DNA of 64,000 bases from Streblospio benedicti (lineage: Eukaryota > Annelida > Polychaeta > Spionida > Spionidae), in contig CM032664.1 in the NCBI GenBank assembly GCA_019095985.1, positions 23,051,850 to 23,115,849 on the forward strand. Reading direction: 5' to 3'. A program made the position numbers and the translations under genes. The notes under the pieces were generated by a model. It made no database searches. It was not told the DNA's origin and saw only the letters and a list, made by a program, of their open reading frames with translations. Below, piece after piece: positions 49,101-61,100 of this stretch. Every line of letters begins with the position of its first letter. Position 1 is the stretch's first letter.

Positions 49101-52100
49101 GTAGTGTTTTAGTTATGGATGGAAGAACCGTAGTTATCTTGATATTGCTTATTTCAGATTTTCTTTTATCAATGTTAGTTTTTATTTCATTACAACTACA
49201 TTTTGAATAGGTACATCAGGTAGTTAACTTGAATATTGGCGATCTTGATCATTCTACTGTTCTCCCTTCAGCTTTGATATAACAAGATTCGACTGTAGCT
49301 TATCTGATTTTTCATGTCTATTTCAGGTACGAGGTCGAATTGGAGGAAAACAATCATGAGAATCAGTTCCTAATGCAGGTAATCATTTAATCACCTCGTA
49401 CACTCATTGTGATTTCCATCAGTGATCAATTCACTTGATTAGAGGATTGTGCTGTTCCAAAAAACTGTTTTCAATCAATCAACTTTTGAAATATGAATTG
49501 TTCATCTATTTAACCCATTCCTTGTTAGCTCAGTGGGGATCCTCTGACTGATATTGTTACACTATACTTGTGTAATTACACTAGATTAATTATTTAATGA
49601 GGGATTTTCAATTGGAGCCTGTAGCCTGTAATATTCATACGGATGAGTGTTAATGACTCACTCATTATACTGTATTCCTTTTATATATCATATTTGTTTC
49701 TGTATTTGCTCGGTGATTAACCAGGCCATAAATCAATTATTTATCAATTACATTGTTAGTATAAATATTACTGACTTATGACGTGAAAATCACAAGTTGC
49801 ATACAGAAACAAATATTAATGTGGAGTAAATTCTTTGCCCATCATTCCCACACAACCATATCAGGGAATACAAGTCAATCGGGTACAGGTGATACAAGTG
49901 AATGAAACTTTCACTTATCCTAGTAACAAAATAATGGTTAACAAAATGATAAAATACTTGGCAAAAAGAATATAAACCAATGGTTTGGTGTAAATTGCAT
50001 TGAAGTCACTAAGCCAATGCTTTTAATACATTTAATTTCTGTCATTAACTGCAGTTTACTCAAAGGGTGCAAATGATGTGAAAACCACATCACCATCACC
50101 AACGCCTGGATTAGCAAGCATTAACCTTGTAAAGGGCTGAAGTAGTAAATGGTGCTTCAATAAGTTCAATTACATCTTAGAATAAAGCCTAAGTAAAGTA
50201 TCAAATTTAGTGGCACTGTGTTTGGGTAAATCAGACGCCGATCTTCGTCAATTCGAGCTTATTTTAGGCTTTTATTCAAGGCTTCAATAGTAGGTATCAT
50301 CAATGACTAACTAACCCACCAGCAAAATTATCACATTTCATTTCTGACAACATGTCTTGCACACAGTTTAGCTAAAGGGTGCAAATCATATGAAAATCAC
50401 ATTGCCACCGCCGTTGCCTGGATTAGCAAACGTTAAGATGCGATCGTTGCTCCAGGTGAAAGCGCATGACGAGGACGTCGGTGCCAATGGAGAGATCACG
50501 TACGAGATGGGAGCGGAAGGCAGCGAGTTTTTCAGCATTGACCCCAAGAACGGTGCTGTTGCTGCTCTCAAGCGCTTTGACAGAGAGCAGAGGAATAGGT
50601 GCGTTTGTTTTCATGATATTGCATACTTGTAAATGTATACTATCAAAGTAAATCATATTAATATTGATATTAATTATACTAGAGTAGACCCTCTGTATTA
50701 ACCTCACACAAGGGATTGGTTCCTTGAAGTGGTCTTTTTTATGGAGGTTCAAGGTTGCTCTCTTTATAAAGGTTTGAGATCTTTAGAAATGGTTTTATTG
50801 TGGAGATTTCAATAGAGATGCATCTGCCTTATTGGGAGGTTTTACTGTATGCTATCCTAGTTCATTTTGAGCAAGTTTGAGTTTATTTTCATAGCATAAC
50901 AATTTGAGGGTAATAGTTAACATTCTGTTTCAATTTCATTTGATTTTAGATTTATCTCTATGTTATTATAATCCACATTTATATTACACTATTATATTTT
51001 GTTGGAAGAATTACTTGAAATGCATGTGTGTTTTATGTGAAATATTTGCAGATACGAGTTCACTGTCGTGGCAAAAGACAACAGTGAGAGTGACCCCCAA
51101 ATGACCGACATCCCTGTCGTGGTGAGAATCCTGGATGCTGATGACGAGAAGCCTAAGTTCCTGCAGAACAAGTACACATTTAGTGTGTACGAGAACCAGC
51201 CAGGAGGGACCGAAGTCGGTCAGGTAAAAGTTAGAACATTTGTAGCTTACCTTGAATGAAGGTTTCTGGGGTTTTGTTGAGATTCAAATATATACATTGA
51301 ATGAGTTATTTTCATAGAACTAGGTTGTTTCTTTACCATTCAAATTTTTCACCAATGCTTTATCCTGAAAAATTATTCTTACACATGTATCTTTTATTGT
51401 TGTTGTGTACATACCATATATTAAGATGCCCATGGGCTTTTACTGTTACTAATCACCAATTTAGAAGTGGGTTTCTATATGAGCAGGTATTTACATTGTT
51501 ATTCCCAAAATTCAAGTATATTTTATATAATCTATATTTCTATATTATATACAAGATGATGGATGTTTGAATTGATGTGAAATATAATAAATTGTTCTTG
51601 GTCTGGAAGTTACCGACCTTCAATACATATTTTGCTCATATCCCAACAATGTTTTTTTTCACTGCAGGTGCTAGCATCCGATCCCGATTTGCCTCCTAAC
51701 AACAAGTTTTCCTTCTATCTGGATGCGATCTACACGCCGATTGACACCTTCCAGATTGACCCCGATTCTGGCGTGATCTACACAAAACACACACTGGATC
51801 GTGAGAGGCAAGAGGTCTATCACCTCACAGTGCTAGCCCAGAGTGACAAAAACCCGCACCTCTCGGACACTGCACAAATCGAGGTGTTTGTTACGGATAA
51901 AAATGATAACGCTCCTGCGATAATCTTCCCCACAGCGCAGAACAACACAATTCACATTTCAAACCACATCCCCGTGGGCCACGTGGTGACTCAAATCATA
52001 GCGCGTGATCCCGACTTTGGTGAGAACGGACACATCACGTATTTCATCTCGGAGGGCACGACGCACAGCGAGTTTGTCATCTCGCCAGAAACGGGGCGCA

Positions 52101-55100
52101 TTATGGCTAACGTGGATTTAGCAGACTACCGCAGCAACCATACATTCCCGCTGGTGATAATGGTTAAGGATAACGGGCGGCCGCAGAAGATGTCGGTGGC
52201 CACGTTGAATATTGTGATTAACCGCTCGCTTCCTGTCATTTTTAACTCGGGCCAGCAGGTGGCCGAAGACAATGAGGCGAATGAAACACTCCTCGCCATT
52301 ATTGTTGGCGCAGGATGTGGTATTATGATAATGATAACTGCTATCATTCTTGCCATATGCCTACTGATTCGGCAGAAGAAGAGGCGACAACATCGCAAGG
52401 ACTACTTCCAGACGCCACAAAAGAGCACGGAGTTAGCGCTCGGTGCGTGTGAAATGAAGCAGACGGAACTGGTGACGACCTCGCTTGTGCGCACTGAGTC
52501 TCCCTGCGACGAGAAGAAGTTGACCACCGCCTCGGAGGTGAGCTTTGCACTGACCCTTGAGCAAGAAAGCAGAGATAAGGTTAGCACAGTTTGTGTACTC
52601 TGTTTTTTTGTTGAATAGCCATGTGTATAGTTAGTCATCGGTGATCTCAGTCAATGACATCTAAGTTGATATTTTTTTTATCTTCATTGGTAGTGATAGT
52701 TATGTTATTTACAATGGAATGTTTGTATGGCACATTGGTTTATGTCCTGTTCTGAGGTTTTTTGTGAGCCGCTATGCATGTTGAGTATCTTGATCATTTT
52801 GTATATTCTTAACATTTGTCCAATGATCAGACAGAAAGTGACGACTGCCATATATGTTTCAAAGGCACTTCTATGAACAGCTTAAGTGCTCTTCCTAAAT
52901 CAATTATCTTGTGCTGTAATAACAATTCATTCATGGCCCTCATCATTCTTGTAGTGATAGTAGGGCTTAACCGATCTGACATGCTTTATTGGCCTGCACT
53001 GTTGGACAAGGGGGGAGCTGTCACCAGTGAATTGTAAAACTGCCCATCATTTGAGTACATTTCAAACAGTCTCATTGCTCAGTGCTATTGGGAAAGTTGA
53101 TATAAATACAATGGTGGTAAATTTTCAGTCCCAGCAGATTGGCCTTGTGGTTAAAGGTCTGTTAAAGGTCTGTCTTGTGATAGAGCATCAGTAATAATCT
53201 TTTGTTAGTCTTGTATGATCCTGTATGTTCCTCAGTGAGTTGAGAAAGTAAATTAGTGATGTTTGATATCTATTGATATCATGTTTTCGCAAAGTCATAT
53301 TAAATAAGAATATCTAACTTTCATATTTACAATGTATATACTTTCTGTTCACGCAAATTGTTCATTCTTACTTGCTGAAAACTCATTATGTCACATCATG
53401 TTAGAAAGAAGATAAATAAAATCCAATGTCTATTTCCCAAATGTCGATTAAGACACCACGTCTTGAGATTTAGGTGTCTGCTGCGCTATATCTCACCAGT
53501 CGCGCAAAGTGTTACAATAGATGGGGCTACACGCCCCGACCTTTGGGCTTCATAAAAAGTTATTGTAAGGCTGTCCATGCAATGGGGAATTATGGCCAGC
53601 CAAACTTCGGTGTACATGATTTAAGAGGATACGTTACATCGTTGGAAGAAAGATGCTGAGTAGACTTAACTTTATTATGCTCTTAGGCTAGTTTCTTGTG
53701 CAGCTATTTTGTGTTACACGAATTTAGCATGAAAGCATGATTGTTGCAAAGATAATATAGGTAATGGAAATCGTTGAGTGGATTGACACTTCAGAGCTAT
53801 TCAACATGCTGTACATGTCAGTTTAGAACGGACTACTGTGAAAACTATTGTCCATTTCACAAAGGATATGTGTAATTTATTAGACTATAGCTGAGGATTG
53901 TAGAATATGACAACAATATAGAAGAATGTGTGCATTGCTAGCAATCTGCAAACAGCTACATTGCCTGAATACTTTGTGAAAAACTTGGCTCCCTGAGCAG
54001 GCAATTATGCTGAGGAACCCAAGTCAGGTGTCTACCGTCCCTTTTGACTTGCTCCTGCTAATGAAACAGGACAATCCCCAGGTTCAGAAGATTCAATAAT
54101 TAAGCAAAATTAGCATACAAGTTAGTGAGTCTACGTAGGGGGTGGTGTCAGAAAATTACTGTGCCAGACAAGACTCTTTTTTGCTCAGTTGTTTGTTAAT
54201 TAAATTATCTTTAGGATGAAATGAATGTACAATATTGTGATTCATGGATGCTGAACGTAATTTACGTCTTCGGTTTGTTTGGTTGAGTATGTTCAAGCAA
54301 AACTTTTTTAATTACGCATTCATCAAAATCTTTTATGTTCATTATAATCACTTTTCATTGACGTACACCGTCAATACATAATTGAAACTGGCTCTATTGA
54401 CCACCGTTATTCATTCGGCCATTCTTCTCGTTGAGAATTGCATTTGTTATGTTAAGTGATATTAATGATTTACCACTTTAATATGAAGTAATCATAGAAT
54501 ATATATTCTTGATCATTTTAGCGACATATTAGTTATACTTTAAAAGTTATAAATCCCTGAAAAGATATAAATGACTGATTTCATATTTAATCTTGAATAT
54601 ATCAAATACAACCACCCAAATGCAATTTGAGGTTTTAGGTTGAAAAATTGTTGATTAGTGTTTTGAAAGTCGTTTTTACATGTATGTAAGTGGAATTTCA
54701 ATGGTTTATATTTTGTCTAATTATTGAATAGGTGGAACTTAACATGGAGGTGTGCCCTTCGATCGTTTTTATAGGCTATATTAGTCACTATTATCAGGGC
54801 AAGTGGAATGCTGTCCGGGCAAGTGTCAAATGTTACTTTGTTGCCCCACGGACAAGAATCTGGGAACATGTGTAATGTCTCTTTAAGTGATATTTAATAC
54901 TTGTTGGGCAATCAAATTTTCTGTGGGCAAGTAAAAACATGGTGTCAGCTGTCGAGCGTGTAGGGGTAAATGGCCATAAAAGTTAGTTTTGAGCATTGCT
55001 CTTAGTATTATTTCCAGCTGGTTCTTGAAATATGATGTATTCTAAGTTGCCAGAAATGAGGGCACAAATTACTCATGGTAAAGTATTGAGAAGTTGAGAT

Positions 55101-58100
55101 GCCTTTGCTGTGAGCATTTTGGCAGTAAACATTGTTTCTGTTTATCTGTAGGCTATGTGCCCCATCTGTTATAATGGGTTAGATCCAGTGCTAGATGTAT
55201 TATATTATATAGGATGAAACATTATGTACCTCAAATATATAGTTGTGTAGAGCGTACATTCAAGTCAGGTTCCTTTTATCTACCTTTGTCTACAAAGCCT
55301 AATACGATTTGCTAACAATATAAATATTGGTGTCATTACTTAGTCAGATACAGATAACTCATTTTTACTAATGATCAAAGTAATGTGCTTCTGAGTATAT
55401 TTTGCTGTGACAAGGTAGTTAGTTTTTTCCTCTTTTCTTATTTGCTGCATTTTTTAATCTAATTATCAATAAAGTTACTTAAAAGGTCTAACTTGAGAGC
55501 TCAGCAAGTTGATAGATTAGTTTACAAATCCGTAAGGAATAAAATGTTATGGAGAATGCAAAATCATTTCATCGATCTATGTCACTTGTCCTAAATAATT
55601 GGAAGGACTCAGAAATGGTGCAAGACATATTCTGAGGCCTTCCCCTAGGTTTAGCATGATTGGTGTGGCTATTACAACAAATAGCATTGTTCCCTTTGCC
55701 ATTTCCATTTTAGGAATATGATGGATAGAAAGTAACTTCTTACAGGTCCCCTATTACCATCTCACTATATAGTCTATTTCCATGACAAATATTTGGAGAT
55801 TTCATTTGTAAGTTCCTGTTTGTAATGCAAAACCATAACATGTTACGGAAGAGCTTTTAGATTGCTGATAAAATGTTCAATTGATACTTTTTTCTAATTT
55901 AGTCATGCCATTAAAAAAAGTCGTGACAGATTGATTGTATTAGATTAAATTAGATAACTTTGATTATCGACAAGGGCTGTTTACATTCTTAGGTTTATTA
56001 TTACACACAATTAAAGGGTGGATTATAGATACTCTTTCCATCAGCTTTTAATGCGTCAAACATCTAAATGATGGCTATCAGCTCACATGACTCTAGTCAT
56101 GGATAGTAATACATTATTTGGAGACTTCAATGGGGCACTTATGAACAAAAGAACACAAGTCAAAATTTGCATTTGTCCTAGCCTCTAGAGACGATGCACG
56201 TTGAGATCACTGTGATTAATATGTTACATGTTAGTCACCCCGTAATTTCAGACAATAAGAGGAGCCAAAAAGCTGATTTCCCAAACCTACGGCTTTAATG
56301 ATAGAGACATCATGTTGTCCTTACCCCCCCCCTTTATCACTTCTGAGATGGCTGACGTTGTATGCAATTTACGTCAATTGCCTTATGTCTGGTCATTCAA
56401 TTTGTCTGCAACATAATGATTAATGCCTATTTAAATTGTCAAATTTGATGATGTGGGTGCATCATCTGCTGGACAGAGGCTGATTTACGCTGAGAGAGTT
56501 AAATAGTTTGACGTGTGATGACGGGTTAGTAGCATCTATTAGGGTACGAGATCAAAGATGATGAGGGTGATACGCATATCAAGATGATCAATCCAATTGT
56601 AAGTGGTGGTAATGAATGCAACGTTATATGGTGTAGGTATCTCATTTATCTAGACAAGGATGGATATATATATATATATATATATAAATATAGTAAACTG
56701 TTTTTTTTGTCTTGTTATTTTTCATCTTTTTTCTTGAAGGTTATAACTGGAGCTCTTGCACACTGTTATTTTTTAATCTTTTTGAAGGCATATAATTGGG
56801 GACCCTGAAATCATATAAAACATCCATCAAATTATTGTCCTGAAATGAATAATGAGGGTTTGTAATCTAAAATGTGTGCCAATCAATTAGTATCACTTCT
56901 TAGTGATCATGAACAGTTATAAGACAATTTCAATTTGGCATACACTTTTGGGAGAAATACATCTATTAAATCTTTCTATCCTACCATCTATAAAAGCATT
57001 GAACTTTGAATTTATCTTGATTACTTTCACATCTAGATGTGAATTATTCACTGTTTGTCTGCAAAGAATTAAAATCTTGTCATGTGTTATCAATTGTTTA
57101 CATATGAAGTCCAATAAAATTTTATTGTGAAAGAAAATATTTATATTCTGAACGTTTGTGTACATGTATATACTATTCCGCATGGTATTTATGTAAAAAA
57201 TAGAATCTACCTCAACTGTAGCAATTATGTCCAAAACTTCTACATACTTTGTATGTTTACCACAGACAAAATAAACTGTAATAGTGAACATGCTTTTCAA
57301 AACTTCAGGTTTGTAGATAAAATCCACAAAATCTTCAAGTACCAAAACGTTTCATGTCAAGATGATAAAGAGTCCATTTAAGGAAGAGGGTAATTGATTT
57401 GGGAAATGATTTGTCCTTTTGCTTTAAAGTTCAATGTCAAAAGTGGGTTCCATATATCATCTATTCCAGAAGGATAGGATTGACGATAATCAAATTGAGT
57501 TGGAACTACCTACGTTAATAAATGTATTTTTTTAATATTTAGATGGGAACTAAATTATAGTTGAACCTCCAATGAAGCCGACCTCGATTGAGACCACCTC
57601 TTTTATAAGACTGCTTTTTGCAGTCTCAAATCTTCACAAAGAGACTAACACGAAACTATTGAGACCACTCCCAGTCCCACTGGTGGTATTAATAAAGAGG
57701 TTCTACCATATTCTGTTTTTAATATATCAAACTGATTTTTATAACAGTTATACTGAATCAGATACATTTTCATGGGAAGAAAACAAATAGCCAATTGAAA
57801 CACGTTAAACACAGATTCATCTCCAAAGAAATTATGCAATTTTGACAAGGAAATTAGTTTCTTAAATTGGGCGTGTCATTGGAACGACAACATGCAATTT
57901 CTGTAATTACATTATATGCATAAATGGTCAATGTAGACATTGATATATGACACCGACTCATGTTTGCAAACAGAATTTAATCATTATCCATACATAATTG
58001 AATAGATCAATTGGATCCCTAGTCTCAAATGTCCTAATACTTTTCTTCTTGGAAGATCTAGTGCTGAAAATAAAGTCAATTTAGTGTCTTGGTGCTCTAA

Positions 58101-61100
58101 CCCTCTGGCTTTTGAGTGCTCAAAATTCATAAAATTGACTATTCAAGCTTTTTAGAACTAATATTATAGGGTATGTAGACTTTTTTTGATATTTGTTGTT
58201 TATGGTTTTACTGCTGCCAATTAATTATTGTATTAAAAATCTATCATGGAAACGATAGAGACCAAAGCATGAAAGTATGAATGGTTACAGGCTACTTTCA
58301 TCAGAAGAAAGTACTTTGTGTTTCTTTTATTCATCTCAACCCTTAGCGCTCCCATTTCTCAACATGCACATATATTTCTACTAATCATAAATTCATAATG
58401 TTGAGGTAGCTTTTTTAGCAAGTTCCAAGAAGCCTTACTTGCCATTTGATTACATTGAGTAGCCTGGGTAGGACTCAAACTCACAACCACAAGGTTGGTA
58501 GACGAGAATGATACGATCATTCCAAGAAGCAGCTCACATATCAGCTTCAAACGTTGGTCATTTTCCAGAAAGAATGGAACAGAAATTATACTCCATCATA
58601 GGGTTGCAATTTAGCATCTGTCTGGCAGCACATTGGCACTCGTGTAATATTAGGCTTATAAGCTCATTTCCAGATTGGCAAATTCTGATATAATTGCCTT
58701 GTCACTGTTTCAGCATAAGTAAATGCAATCTATCATAGTCCTTATTTAGGGCTCTAATATAAAGTGACAAAGTCTTTATGAGCGCTGTCAAATCGTGCCA
58801 CACGTTTGTTGCATTTACAGAGAAAACACAATAAAAGCCAAGATTCAATCTATCATTTCATTGCAGCATTTATTGTGAGAAGAAAGCCATTGAATATGTT
58901 AACCCGAAAAATTGACTTTGTCGGAACATGAATGAAGTTCAATTGTTTTTTAACACTCTGGCATTTATGTTCATGTGAAATATTAATGGCCAGTATTACC
59001 GGTCCTAGATTTTTTGTAATGACACCTTTGAAAAGTATGTGTAGTACAATTTATTATGATCTATATATACATATATGTATACAATAAACATTCATGTAAA
59101 AGGTCATTATGCGTTTTTATTGAATTTCAATTAATTATGGGTTAATAATGCATGTGTTGGTACATAGTAGTGTATAGCCCATATTTAGGATGTGATTGTT
59201 AATATGAATGTGGCCATTGCAGGTAGATTATTATTATACTGTTTACTTACTATGTACATGTTGAAGGTGAACATTTTGAGTTCTTACCATTGCTGTGAAA
59301 TATCACTTCAAATTGAGAATTTGCCTTTCAGTTATCATCTGCTTGGTAGATAGATGTGTTTAGACTAGATTTTGGCATATTATGATGACTCAAGCACTGA
59401 TGTTCTTTTTTGCAGATGTCCTTACGCTTACCGATCTCTTTCATGTGTCTAGCTTACACCATCTTTATTTACATCTAGTTAAGATCTTTCTCAGCTGTGA
59501 AAGTGATGATATTCAGGTTATTTTGGTTGAAAAGTCAAGTATTCCTTCACCTAGATATTCAATTGATTGCTTATATTTTTGTATGATCTTTTTGAGATGT
59601 CTGAGATCATCCCTATTAGATGTCGAATATAAAAAAATCAGATGATTTAAAACATGCTTTTTATATAGGTGTTTGTAATCACAGCATACACAAATGACCC
59701 AGAGCAAGTGCTCAAGTTATCAGGGCACATGCTTAGAAGGGTTATGTATTGTGTATACATGTAGCTCCAAAGGAACACACACATTTGACGCTAAATCAAG
59801 ACGTAGGTCATAATAACAAACAGGAGAAGAAATAACACTTTGTTTAGTGAATGTAAAGCTTGTAACTATAGCCCTATTAAGGATGTGCCCGTAACTTGAG
59901 CACTTGCTCTACATATTCTAGTTAACTAGGGTGTTGTATCTATGTATCCAACTAACTACAGTTATCTATGGCTCTAACTAGCTGTCAATTGTAGGAATTG
60001 ACAATGAAATTGAAGTGTCAATCAGTAAATTGAGCATGCTGACGTCTGATTTACCCTCACTTCATTCGGGTAAATCAGACGTCAGCATGCTCAATTTACC
60101 AATTGACACGACAATTGAGTGGTCAATTACCATTCTATCATGACTAAAATCCACACTAAATGAGTGTCTGATTCGTTGTTATTTTAAAATAAATCATATC
60201 ATAACGGTCTCATTGCAAGTCAATTTGTCAACCAGCGTGCTCAATTATACGATTGACTGCACGCGCGGAGACCACTTCTGCGGCACTAGTCTAAACTTTT
60301 GCTCTCCTCTACACGGGACACGCCTTGCGACGTCAGCAGCTGTATTGATTGTGTGACGAGTTTAGACTAGTGCCGTAGTAGTGGTCTCCGCGCGTGCAGT
60401 CAATGGCATAATTGAGAACGCTAAATTGAACAATCAGCATGGGTTATTGGCGGTGATTTTTGCACGGAATGATAGAATGATTTTTTGATTATATTTCATT
60501 TAACAAATGAAAACGTCCATGCAACTACATGTACATCTTCCCAAATTAGGGGTTTTTACACATCATGATATATCATTAATGAATATGATATATATATACA
60601 ATGTAATAGCTTGTTGTGTGCAACGAGAAAATCCGAATATTGTTTTGTTTTTTGTTTTTTGTTTTTACAAAATCACTCTCTAGTTTGCTAGCAAATTTTA
60701 AATTAAACTTATTCCATTCAGACAACTCCACTGTGCGGTGTACATCAAAAGGAGAATGGTCACCTGTCCCACCACCACCACCACCCGCCCAGCCTGCATC
60801 ACCCCGACCATCACAATGGACCCGAGCGTCACATCACGGGCCTTCAGGACTCAGACTCAGGCTGCTATGCCGACTTGTCACACACAGACTCCCAGGGCTC
60901 CAATGATGAGGCCAACCATGCGGGAGGGGGAGGACCGCACTTGCACCCAGGTTTGTTTTATTCATATTCAGTGATATTGAATTCAGTGAACAATCTAGAT
61001 GTCAGTCCCAAGGCCAGGACTCATTATTTTTCCATAGGACTCATAGAATTAAAACATGTGCATCCCAGATATATTTATTTGGCAATCATAGTGATCACAG

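Larger units (their letters stand above)
52580..60721 (+). other. Intron 8 (8.1 kb)
   Basis: Largest intron, between the membrane-proximal and distal tail exons. Contents recognised: a SINE fragment (53135-53255), (TA)n at 56662-56688, a GAACC-family MITE (57558-57710), a tRNA-like head (58435-58515, minus), and two long hairpins (60015-60109 and 60234-60422). The rest is AT-rich. The 61-codon frame at 53474-53659 follows a weak AG acceptor but matches no protocadherin tail motif. Confidence 0.6.

Noticed and set aside
53474-53659. 61-codon frame as a possible extra tail exon in intron 8
   Set aside because: Weak acceptor, ends at a stop, no donor needed and no similarity to protocadherin tail motifs. 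Exons 8 and 9 already join in phase 0.
60616-60974. Two ATG-started frames over exon 9
   Set aside because: They run through exon 9 in wrong frames. The frame starting ACA ACT at 60722 is the one that joins both neighbours and gives the His-rich tail.
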